NCBI GenBank assembly: GCA_002327965.1
Contig: DCVB01000084.1
Span: 5,498 to 23,938, forward strand
Direction: 5' to 3'
Source of the DNA: Candidatus Aminicenantes bacterium UBA2199
Lineage (GTDB): Bacteria; Acidobacteriota; Aminicenantia; UBA2199
Length of the DNA stretch: 18,441 nt
Shown: positions 1 through 7,278 of the stretch, piece after piece
How the letters are laid out: each line of letters begins with the position of its first letter
How positions within the stretch are numbered: the first letter of the stretch is position 1
The notes under the pieces: model-generated
Database searches by the model: none
Told to the model about the DNA's origin: nothing
What the model saw: only the letters and a program-made list of their open reading frames with translations
Program-made: the position numbers and the translations under genes

Positions 1-789
1 GCCGGCAAGACCACGACCATCCGCATGGTCATGGACATCATCGCCCCGGACGCCGGCCGCGTCGAGATCCTGGGCGAGGGCCTCAGCGAGAAAGTCAAGG
101 ACCGCATCGGCTTCCTGCCCGAGGAGCGCGGCCTGTACCGCAAGCTGAAGGTGATGGACACCCTGCTCTTCTTCGGCGAGCTGAAAGGCATGAAGGCCGC
201 CGTCGTGCGCGAACGCGGCCGCCGGCTGCTGGAACAGTTCCAGCTCGCCGGCTACGAGGAAAAGAAGGTGGAGGAGCTCTCCAAGGGCATGGCCCAGAAG
301 CTGCAGTTCATCACCACCATCCTGCACGATCCCGAGCTGCTCATCCTGGACGAGCCTTTCTCCGGACTCGACCCCCTGAACATCGAACTGATCCAGGGCA
401 TCATCCTGGAGCGCCGGCGCGCGGGGACGACGATCATCTATTCCACCCACCTGATGGAGTACGCCGAAAAGACCGTCGACTCGCTGGTGATGATCGACCA
501 GGGGCGCAAGGTCCTCGACGGGACGCTGGCGGCGGTCAAGGCCGAGTACGGCCGGAAGTTCATCCGCCTGCAGTACGAGGGCGATGCCCGCTTCGTGGCC
601 GGGCTGCCCTACGTCCGCTCCAGCCGCGACTCGGGCCGCGAGATGGAGATCGAGCTGGAGGACCTGTCCCGGCGCGAGCAGCTGCTGCGCGACCTGCTGG
701 GCCGGGTGACCGTCAACGGTTTCCAGCTCAGCGAGCCGTCGCTGCAGAACATATTCATCCGCAAGGTCCGGGAAGGAGCGGGAGCATGA
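1..789 (+). CDS. ABC transporter ATP-binding protein, NatA/YhaQ type (5' end outside window)
   Basis: This is the ATPase subunit of an ABC-2 type exporter. The frame is open from base 1, and the first codons read A-G-K-T-T-T, the end of the Walker A loop, so roughly the first 40 residues lie outside the window. Further along are LPEERGLY at the Q-loop position, typical of the NatA/YhaQ subfamily, then the ABC signature as LSKGMAQK, Walker B LLILDEPFSGLDP and the H-loop histidine in YSTHLM. A C-terminal tail of about 90 residues fits the accessory domain common in this subfamily. The stop overlaps the permease start (ATGA at 786-789), so the two are translationally coupled. The family includes Na+ exporters and drug or peptide exporters. 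The substrate cannot be read from sequence. Confidence 0.93.
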   Translation, partial: AGKTTTIRMVMDIIAPDAGRVEILGEGLSEKVKDRIGFLPEERGLYRKLKVMDTLLFFGELKGMKAAVVRERGRRLLEQFQLAGYEEKKVEELSKGMAQKLQFITTILHDPELLILDEPFSGLDPLNIELIQGIILERRRAGTTIIYSTHLMEYAEKTVDSLVMIDQGRKVLDGTLAAVKAEYGRKFIRLQYEGDARFVAGLPYVRSSRDSGREMEIELEDLSRREQLLRDLLGRVTVNGFQLSEPSLQNIFIRKVREGAGA

Positions 790-2087
790 ACAAACTATTC
801 GCCGTCATCAAGAAAGAATACAAGACCATCGTCAAGAAGAAGTCGTTCATCATCATGACCATCCTGACGCCGGTGCTGATGGCCGGCATGATGGTCGTGC
901 CCGTGCTGCTGATGAAGGTCGACCGCAGCGACAAAAAGATCGCCGTCGCCGATTACGCCGGCGGCTACATCCAGGCGCTGAACGCCGGGCCGGCGAAAAA
1001 AAGCGCGAAGGCGAAAGGCGGCCTCGACATGGACGCCATGAACGAGATGCCGGAATTGCCCGGCCGCATCTCCTTTCATCCGGTGGAAACGGGCGGCCGC
1101 GATGCCGCCGGGCTGCTGCGCGAGTACGAGCAGAAGGTCCTGAAAAAGGAGATCGACGGCTTGCTGCTCATCCCCGCCGACGTCAAGTCACGGCGCCAGA
1201 TCTCCTATTATTCGACGTCCATCTCCGATTTCACCACCCTCAAATTCATCGAGGCCACCCTGCGCACCGCCATCTCCAGGCAGCTGCTGCTGGAGCGGCA
1301 GATCGACCCCGCGGTCGTGGACGAGGCCACCCGCGAGATATCCATGGAGACCTTCAAGGTCAAGAAGGAGGGGACCACCAAGTCGGACTCGGGCATGGAC
1401 TACATGATGTCGCTGTTCATGATCATCATCCTGTTCATGATCCTGATCAATTACGGCCAGATCATCATGCGCGGCGTCCTCGAGGAGAAGACCAGCCGCA
1501 TCTCCGAGCTGCTGATCTCCTCGGCGCGCGCGACGCACATCTTCTACGGCAAGCTGCTGGGCATCGGCCTGGCCGGGTTGACCCAGGTCGCCCTGTGGAT
1601 CCTGCTGGCGGTCATCCTGGTGTCGCGCTTCTCGGGCATGGTCGATGCCGCCATCCTCTCCTTCCTGACCCCCGAGATCGCCTTTTATTTCGTCATCTTC
1701 TTCATTCTCGGCTTTTTCATCTACGCCATCCCCTACGCCTTCATCGGCGCCGCGGTGAACACCGACCAGGAGGCGCAGCAGTTCGCCTCCGTGCTGTCGG
1801 TGCTGATCATCGTCCCCTACATCCTCGGCATCTCGGCCCTGCAGAACCCCAATTCCACACTGACCCTGGCGGCGTCGCTCTTCCCGCTCTTCACCCCGAT
1901 ACTGATGTTCATGCGCATCACCACCGCCGTGCCGCCGCTGTGGCAGATCCTGGCCTCGATCGGCCTCTGCGTGCTGACCATCTGGGGCCTGGCCTGGCTG
2001 GGGGCCAAGATCTTCCGCGTGGGCATGCTGATGTACGGCAAGAAGCCGTCGCTGGGCGAGATGCTGCGCTGGGTGCGGTACAAATAG
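786..2087 (+). CDS. ABC-2 type permease, NatB/YhaP-like
   Basis: Inner-membrane partner of the preceding ATPase, 433 aa. It has the ABC-2 exporter layout: a basic N-terminus, TM1 at about residues 21-43, and a large extracytoplasmic domain to about residue 205. A block of five or so membrane segments starts at about residue 207 (MMSLFMIIILFMILINYGQ). The cytoplasmic motif EEKTSRISELLISS follows TM2 and is typical of NatB-family (COG1668) permeases. The C-terminus ends RVGMLMYGKKPS...LRW, another family hallmark. The start is set by the ATGA overlap and a GGAG-type ribosome site just upstream. ATPase and permease together form a minimal exporter. Na+ efflux is known for NatAB of Bacillus, but here the substrate is unproven. 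Confidence 0.9.
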   Translation: MNKLFAVIKKEYKTIVKKKSFIIMTILTPVLMAGMMVVPVLLMKVDRSDKKIAVADYAGGYIQALNAGPAKKSAKAKGGLDMDAMNEMPELPGRISFHPVETGGRDAAGLLREYEQKVLKKEIDGLLLIPADVKSRRQISYYSTSISDFTTLKFIEATLRTAISRQLLLERQIDPAVVDEATREISMETFKVKKEGTTKSDSGMDYMMSLFMIIILFMILINYGQIIMRGVLEEKTSRISELLISSARATHIFYGKLLGIGLAGLTQVALWILLAVILVSRFSGMVDAAILSFLTPEIAFYFVIFFILGFFIYAIPYAFIGAAVNTDQEAQQFASVLSVLIIVPYILGISALQNPNSTLTLAASLFPLFTPILMFMRITTAVPPLWQILASIGLCVLTIWGLAWLGAKIFRVGMLMYGKKPSLGEMLRWVRYK

Positions 2088-2125
2088 CAGGATTCGGCGG
2101 GCGGCAACGGCACAGGAAGATCCAT

Positions 2126-2146
2126 CGTGACGCGTAACGCGTGACG
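2126..2146. repeat. Heptamer tandem repeat, CGTRACG type
   Basis: Three consecutive 7-nt units, CGTGACG, CGTAACG and CGTGACG, followed by a decayed CGACAGG. The unit consensus MGTRAYG is shared with the arrays at 4206-4233 and 4278-4305. Confidence 0.75.
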
Positions 2147-2224
2147 CGACAGGAGAAACGGCGCAAGGTTTGTCGACATACCAGATTCAGGGCCTATGGC
2201 AGAAAAAAGATATTAATAAGACTA

Positions 2225-2376
2225 AAATTCCAAATCCCAAGCACCAAATTCCAAATAAATTCCAATTTCCAATTTCCCAAACAAAGAAAATACCCTTGCA
2301 AGGAGCTTTTGTTTTGGAAATTGGAATTTGGAATTTGGTGCTTGTTTGTGATTTGGAATTTGGGATTTGGAATTTA
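2225..2376. repeat. AT-rich heptamer repeat in two inverted arms forming a large imperfect hairpin
   Basis: The left arm (about 2225-2280) is built of AATTCCA-like 7-nt units and the right arm (2314-2376) of the complementary TTGGAAT/TTTGGAA units. The outermost 16 nt are exactly complementary (2225-2240 against 2360-2375). The inner block around CAAGCACCAAATTCCA also has its complement in the right arm but is offset by extra units, so pairing would leave bulges. The loop has its own 10-nt palindrome CCTTGCAAGG at 2294-2303. It lies between two convergent genes and could stop or insulate transcription. That role is inference. Confidence 0.8.
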
Positions 2377-2400
2377 AGTCTTCGTTTTGCAGTTTTCTGA

Positions 2401-2430
2401 CCGTCAACCGTAAACCGTAAACCGTAAACC
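2401..2430. repeat. Heptamer tandem repeat, CCGTAAA type
   Basis: Units are CCGTCAA (2401-2407) and then CCGTAAA at 2408-2414, 2415-2421 and 2422-2428, ending CC. As 7 is not a multiple of 3, the TAA inside each unit falls in all three forward frames. Confidence 0.85.
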
Positions 2431-2482
2431 GATTACTTTAGTTTCTTTCTGACACTGACACTGTCACTTGTTATTTTGTCTT

Positions 2483-2501
2483 TGCCGCAAGCCGTGTGCC
2501 G

Positions 2502-2503
<2 letters not shown>
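2483..2503. repeat. Heptamer tandem repeat, NGCCGNN type, touching the pfp stop codon
   Basis: Three decayed 7-nt units, TGCCGCA, AGCCGTG and TGCCGCT. The last overlaps the phosphofructokinase stop codon (complement of CTA at 2502-2504). It is weaker than the other arrays and could be chance. Confidence 0.45.
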
Positions 2504-3701
<1,198 letters not shown>

Positions 3702-3708
3702 GTCCCTG

Positions 3709-3737
3709 ATGGTAGGCGATTTTCCCCCGGCTGTCAA
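3709..3737 (-). promoter_or_regulatory. Sigma-70-type promoter of pfp
   Basis: On the minus strand, -35 TTGACA (3737-3732), a 17-bp spacer, then -10 TACCAT (3714-3709). The ATG begins at 3701, so transcription would start within a base or so of the start codon. A CAGGG lies in between but leaves no room for a normal ribosome site. Confidence 0.75.
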
Positions 3738-3763
3738 GACGACCGGGCCCGGGGCCGGCCCGC

Positions 3764-3792
3764 TTTTCTTATCCCGGGAAAAGGTGTATAGT
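3764..3792 (+). promoter_or_regulatory. Probable promoter of the thioesterase gene
   Basis: A -10 box TATAGT (3787-3792) ends 7 nt before the ATG at 3799. The -35 position at 17-bp spacing is TTTTCT, a weak match. GC-rich palindromes (CCGGGCCCGG at 3743-3752, GGCCGGCC at 3753-3760) sit between it and the divergent pfp promoter. Confidence 0.45.
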
Positions 3793-3798
3793 TCGGGC

Positions 3799-4197
3799 AT
3801 GAACGAATTCAACGACGACCAGAACTGCTTCGTCTGCGGCAAGAAGAACACGGCCGGGCTGCAGCTGGAATTCTGCCGCAATGACGCCAGCGGCTGTACC
3901 GAGGCCCGGGTGTCCTTCCCGGTCCAGTTCCAGGGCTGGCGCAGCACGGTCCACGGCGGGCTGCTGGCCACCGTCCTCGACGAGACCCTGATCAAGTCCG
4001 CCGCCGACGCGGGTCACAAGTGCGTCACCGCCGAGATCACGGTCAAGTACCGCAAGCCGGCCATGACCGGCGAGCCCTGCCTGGTCTCGGCGCGGACACT
4101 GGAAACGCGCGGCCGCATCGTCTTCGCCGAAGGGCGCATCTGCGACGCGCAGGGCCAGGTGCTGGCGCAGGCGACGGGAAAGCTGTTCAAGGTATAA
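3799..4197 (+). CDS. Hotdog-fold acyl-CoA thioesterase, PaaI-like
   Basis: 132-aa single-domain hotdog protein of the kind that hydrolyses acyl-CoA thioesters. The N-terminus carries CFVCGKKNTAGL, a CxxCGxxNxxGL-type motif common in one branch of PaaI-family thioesterases. It is followed by VHGGLLATVLDETL, the HGG helix with the Asp-Glu pair expected at the active site. The second half gives the beta strands of the fold (ITVKYRKPAM, GRIVFAEGRI). No membrane segment or second domain is present. The start is the Met preceding NEFNDDQNC, chosen because the frame upstream crosses the promoter region, and the -10 box 7 nt before the ATG suggests a leaderless transcript. It is not in an operon, so the in vivo acyl substrate is unknown. 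Confidence 0.85.
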   Translation: MNEFNDDQNCFVCGKKNTAGLQLEFCRNDASGCTEARVSFPVQFQGWRSTVHGGLLATVLDETLIKSAADAGHKCVTAEITVKYRKPAMTGEPCLVSARTLETRGRIVFAEGRICDAQGQVLAQATGKLFKV

Positions 4198-4205
4198 CGG
4201 GGCTC

Positions 4206-4305
4206 AGTGATGCGTAATGAGTGATACGTGATGAGAACGGAAGTTCATAACAATGCCTTATGGCATTGTTCTTCTCTCATTACCCATCACTCATCACTCA
4301 TCACT
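4206..4305. repeat. Inverted pair of MGTRAYG heptamer arrays around a perfect stem-loop
   Basis: The left array at 4206-4233 has four 7-nt units (AGTGATG, CGTAATG, AGTGATA, CGTGATG). The right array at 4278-4305 has, on the minus strand, AGTGATG three times and then GGTAATG. The two arms match at about 23 of 28 positions as complements. Between them is a perfect 9-bp stem AACAATGCC / GGCATTGTT (4249-4257, 4262-4270) with loop TTAT. It separates convergent thioesterase and GT9 genes and may act as a bidirectional terminator. No long T-run follows either side of the inner stem. The GT9 stop codon (4303-4301) lies inside the right array. Confidence 0.85.
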
Positions 4306-5338
4306 TATTGCTGATAATCAGCTGGAAGATCTCCTGCGGCGTGATCCGGCGCAGGCAATCGACATGATCGCACTTGGGGAACACGCCGTCATGGTAGCAG
4401 GGCGAGCAAGCCATCTCCTCCCCTTTCCAGACGGCGATGCTGCCCTCGTTGAGGGGCTTTTTTTCGCCGGGATGGGTGGGGCCGAAGATGGAGACGACGC
4501 GGGCCCCCACGGCGGCGGCCAGGTGCATCAGGCCCGAATCGTTGCAGACGACCAGCCGCGAATGCTTCAGGATCGCCGCCGCTTCCAGCAGCGATGTGCG
4601 GTCGATGAGATCGACGACCGCCGGCTGCGCCTCCTTGACGCGGGCGGCGAGAACCGCGTCGCTGCCGCGCCCCAGCAGCAGCACCCGGTAATTCGCCGCC
4701 AGCAGCAGGCCGGCCAGGGCGGCGAAGTTCTCTGAAGGCCAGCGCCGGCTCTCCATCTCCTCCTTGACGTTGGCCGCGCCGCCCGGAACCAGGACGACGA
4801 TATCTCCCCGGCCTGGCGGAGCGAGGAATTTTTCCCGGGCGGCTGCCAGGACGCTCTCAGCGACGGGAAAGGCCATTTTGAAGTCCAGGCAGACGATGCC
4901 CAGGGCCTTGAGCAGGTCGCAATAATGGAATATGTGGTGCTTGATCCCCTCGATGGGCACGACGTCGGTCAGCAGCCAGGGACGGCGGCCCGATCGGGGG
5001 AAGCCGACGCGCCGCCGGCAGCCGGCCAGGAACAGGATGACGGCAAAACGTGGGTCGCGGTGAAAGTTGAAGCCGACGTCGTAGCGTTCCCGGCGCAGGC
5101 GCCAGGACGCCTTCAGTACCTCGGCCGCCCGGGCCAGCGGACCGCCGCGGAAGAGGCGCCGGTCATCGAGATAGAAGACCCGGTCCACGTCGGGGTCGTT
5201 GCCGGCGACCGGGGCGATGGAGCGCCCGGCCAGGACGTGAACGGCCGACACCTGTCGCGCCTGTTTCAAGGCGCGCAGGGCGGGGGTCGCCATCAGGAAG
5301 TCGCCAAGGGCGGCGACCTTAATCACCAGGATCTTCAC
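4301..5338 (-). CDS. Glycosyltransferase family 9, lipopolysaccharide heptosyltransferase-like
   Basis: 345-aa GT9 protein, the family of WaaC/WaaF/WaaQ that adds heptose to the LPS inner core at the cytoplasmic face of the inner membrane. The first strand-loop-helix KILVIKVAALGDFLMATPAL is typical. Near residues 263-285 is the hallmark NDSGLMHLAA...GPTHP for the ADP-heptose site. The tail has CSPCYHDGVFPKCDH, the cysteine-bearing segment common in this family. The chosen start is GTG at 5338, preceded by GGGAAGG. An upstream ATG at 5434 would add 32 residues with no family resemblance. The GTG start overlaps the end of the preceding reductase gene by 20 bp, so it is the last gene of the lptD operon. 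The exact sugar acceptor cannot be told. Confidence 0.88.
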   Translation of the reverse strand: MKILVIKVAALGDFLMATPALRALKQARQVSAVHVLAGRSIAPVAGNDPDVDRVFYLDDRRLFRGGPLARAAEVLKASWRLRRERYDVGFNFHRDPRFAVILFLAGCRRRVGFPRSGRRPWLLTDVVPIEGIKHHIFHYCDLLKALGIVCLDFKMAFPVAESVLAAAREKFLAPPGRGDIVVLVPGGAANVKEEMESRRWPSENFAALAGLLLAANYRVLLLGRGSDAVLAARVKEAQPAVVDLIDRTSLLEAAAILKHSRLVVCNDSGLMHLAAAVGARVVSIFGPTHPGEKKPLNEGSIAVWKGEEMACSPCYHDGVFPKCDHVDCLRRITPQEIFQLIISNK

Positions 5339-6269
5339 TTGCCTTCCCGCGCCAGTGATCGAGCAGGTCGAGGAGGGTCCGCTCGAATGGGATCTCCGGC
5401 ACCAGGCCGAATCGCCGGCGCAACCGCGTCGCATCGCCGCTCTGCACCGGGTTGTCCAGCGGGCGCAAACGGGCCGGGTCGACCTCGACGCGGATGGCCA
5501 CGCGCGCCTGGGCCAGCAGGATGTCCAGGATGCTGCGGATGGAATAGGTCCGGCCCGAACAGACGTTGAACACCTCGCCCGCCTCGGCGCCGGCGGCGAT
5601 GACCTGTACCCAGCGGGCCACGTCGCGCACGTCGGAAAAATCGCGCACCGCCTCCAGGTTGCCGACGCGGATGACCGGCGGCATTTCGCCGCGCTCGATG
5701 CGGGCGACCTGGCTGGCGAAATCCGAAGCCACGAATTTGCGGTCCTGGCCGGGGCCGGTGAAGTTGAAGGCGCGGACCGTGAAGGTCTTCATGCCGAACA
5801 CCCGCCCGTACAGCTGTCCGAGCATTTCCATGGCCGCCTTGGAGAGGGCGTAGGGATTCTGGGGGGCGATCGGGCTTGACTCGCTGAAAGGGGCTCCATC
5901 GGCCGGCTGGTACACCTCGGCCGAGCTCATCAGCAGCAGGCGCGAGTCGGGCGCCCAGGCCTGCAGCGCTTCCAGCAGGTTGGAGGTACCCATGAAATTG
6001 ACGTCGTAGGTCAGCTCGGGGTTCTTCCAGGCGAAGCCGACGTTGGCCACCGCCGCCAGGTGGAAGGTCACGTCGGGACGGATGATCTCCAGCATCTGGG
6101 AGATGTCGTCGCGGCGGCGGATATCCACCTGGAACACCTCGACGTCGGGAAAGGTGAAGCCGGGGACCTCGGTGATGCCGAAGACCTTGTTCCTTCCGTC
6201 TTCCAGCAGCCGCTTCAGCAGGTGCGACGCCAGGAATCCCGAGCAGCCGGTGACCAGTACCCTACTCAT
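5319..6269 (-). CDS. NAD(P)-dependent sugar epimerase/reductase, GDP-6-deoxy-mannose reductase (Rmd)-like
   Basis: 316-aa extended SDR enzyme acting on a nucleotide sugar. The cofactor site is TGCSGFLASH (7-16), where the third Gly of GxxGxxG is Ala. The catalytic set is Ser116 in MSSAEVY with Tyr140-xxx-Lys144 in YALSK. The stretch from FNFTGPGQ through VGNLEAVRDFSDVRDVARW to NVCSGRTYSI closely resembles Rmd, which reduces GDP-4-keto-6-deoxymannose to GDP-rhamnose. However, the upstream partner is an RfbB-type dTDP-glucose dehydratase, so a dTDP-4-keto-6-deoxy sugar is an alternative substrate (a Fcf2-like reductase giving a dTDP-fucose-type product). It overlaps rfbB by 8 nt and the GT9 gene by 20 nt. 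Family call is firm, substrate open. Confidence 0.83.
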   Translation of the reverse strand: MSRVLVTGCSGFLASHLLKRLLEDGRNKVFGITEVPGFTFPDVEVFQVDIRRRDDISQMLEIIRPDVTFHLAAVANVGFAWKNPELTYDVNFMGTSNLLEALQAWAPDSRLLLMSSAEVYQPADGAPFSESSPIAPQNPYALSKAAMEMLGQLYGRVFGMKTFTVRAFNFTGPGQDRKFVASDFASQVARIERGEMPPVIRVGNLEAVRDFSDVRDVARWVQVIAAGAEAGEVFNVCSGRTYSIRSILDILLAQARVAIRVEVDPARLRPLDNPVQSGDATRLRRRFGLVPEIPFERTLLDLLDHWRGKASEDPGD

Positions 6270-7278
6270 AGTTCTTCTGCAGATGGTTCATATAAGCCTT
6301 TTTGGCGATCAGCTTCCGCCACCAGTCCTCGTGCTCCCGGTACCAGGCCACCGTGCGCCGCAGGCCGGTGGCGAAATCGATCCGCGGCTCCCAGCCCAGG
6401 GCGCGCATCTTCGCTGAATCGAGGGCATAGCGGAAATCGTGCCCCTTGCGGTCGACGACCCGCTGCACCAGTGATTCCGGCTTGCCCAGCAGCGACAGGA
6501 TGGCATGGGTCACCTCGAGGTTGCTGCGTTCCTGGCCGGCGCCCAGGTTGTAGGCCTGGCCCGGCTCGCCCTTCTCGATCAGGGTCAGGATACCGCTGAC
6601 CGTGTCCTCGACATGGAGCCAGTCGCGGCGGTTGCCGCCGTCGCCGTAGAGCGGCAGGGGCTGGTCCTGCAGCGCCCGGGTGACGAAAAAGGGGATCAAT
6701 TTCTCCGGGTACTGGTAAGGACCGTAATTATTGGCGGGCCGCGCGATCACCACCGGCAGCCCGTAGGTCTTGAAATAGGAAAAGGCCAGGCGGTCGCCGC
6801 CGACCTTGGATGCCGAGTAGGGCGACGAGGGGTTCAATGGGCTCTCCTCGCTGAAAAAACCCCGGGCAATGCTGCCGTAGACCTCGTCGGTGGAGACATG
6901 GACGAAGAGCCGGGCGCGGGCGCTGCGCTTCATCGCCTCCAGCAGGACGAACACGCCGTAGACGTCAGTGAGGATAAAGTCGCCGGGATCATGGATCGAG
7001 CGGTCGACATGGGTCTCGGCGGCGAAGTTGACCACGACGTCGGCGCCGGCGATCGCCTCGCCCACGAGTTGCGGATCCTGGATGTCGCCCTGGACGAAGG
7101 AATAGCGCCCCCGCACCCCTTCCAGGTTCTCCAGGTTCCCGGCATAGGTCAGCTTGTCGTAGTTGAGCAGCTCGATCTCCGGGAAACGCTCGTGGACGAT
7201 GCGGATGAAGTTGCTGCCGATGAATCCCGCGCCGCCGGTGACCATGATCCTGCTGACGTCCCGCCCGCCTGCTTTCAT
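6262..7278 (-). CDS. rfbB: dTDP-glucose 4,6-dehydratase
   Basis: 338-aa extended SDR enzyme that converts dTDP-glucose to dTDP-4-keto-6-deoxyglucose, the second step of the dTDP-rhamnose and related deoxysugar pathways. It has NAD motif TGGAGFIGSNF (14-24), NFAAETHVDRSI (84-95), catalytic Thr130-Asp131-Glu132 in STDEVYG, Tyr154-xxx-Lys158, and NNYGPYQYPEKLIP (183-196), all standard for RfbB/RffG. The start is MKAGGRD: a GGAGG site lies 6 nt upstream, and the ATG shares one base with the lptD stop (TAATG at 7280-7276). A longer frame starting at 7401 would intrude into lptD. No rfbA, rfbC or rfbD is present in the window, so the rest of the pathway must lie elsewhere. Confidence 0.93.
   Translation of the reverse strand: MKAGGRDVSRIMVTGGAGFIGSNFIRIVHERFPEIELLNYDKLTYAGNLENLEGVRGRYSFVQGDIQDPQLVGEAIAGADVVVNFAAETHVDRSIHDPGDFILTDVYGVFVLLEAMKRSARARLFVHVSTDEVYGSIARGFFSEESPLNPSSPYSASKVGGDRLAFSYFKTYGLPVVIARPANNYGPYQYPEKLIPFFVTRALQDQPLPLYGDGGNRRDWLHVEDTVSGILTLIEKGEPGQAYNLGAGQERSNLEVTHAILSLLGKPESLVQRVVDRKGHDFRYALDSAKMRALGWEPRIDFATGLRRTVAWYREHEDWWRKLIAKKAYMNHLQKNYE

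Larger units (their letters stand above)
2088..2501. other. 414-bp intergenic stretch at convergent gene ends, filled with short tandem repeats
   Basis: No credible gene is visible. The permease ends at 2087 and the phosphofructokinase ends at 2502 from the other strand. The interval holds four heptamer tandem arrays: about 2126-2146, the two arms of 2225-2376, 2401-2430 and 2483-2503. A short hexamer run (CTGACA-like) lies at about 2448-2470. The composition is AT-rich in its middle and contrasts sharply with the GC-rich genes on both sides. The short open frames that cross it translate to low-complexity peptides rich in F, W, N and L, which is a by-product of the repeat. Confidence 0.8.

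Noticed and set aside
2141..2407. Small open frames on both strands giving F/W/N/L-rich peptides
   Set aside because: They are translations of the AT-rich heptamer repeat, lack ribosome sites, and have repetitive composition.
3702..3995. In-frame N-terminal extension of the phosphofructokinase (98 extra residues)
   Set aside because: It would run antisense through the thioesterase gene, has no family resemblance, and lies upstream of a clear promoter that ends 8 nt before the MFDFKNHKKA start.
5339..5434. Upstream ATG start for the GT9 gene
   Set aside because: The extra 32 residues do not resemble a GT9 N-terminus and lie inside the preceding gene; GTG at 5338 begins exactly at the first beta strand and has GGGAAGG before it.
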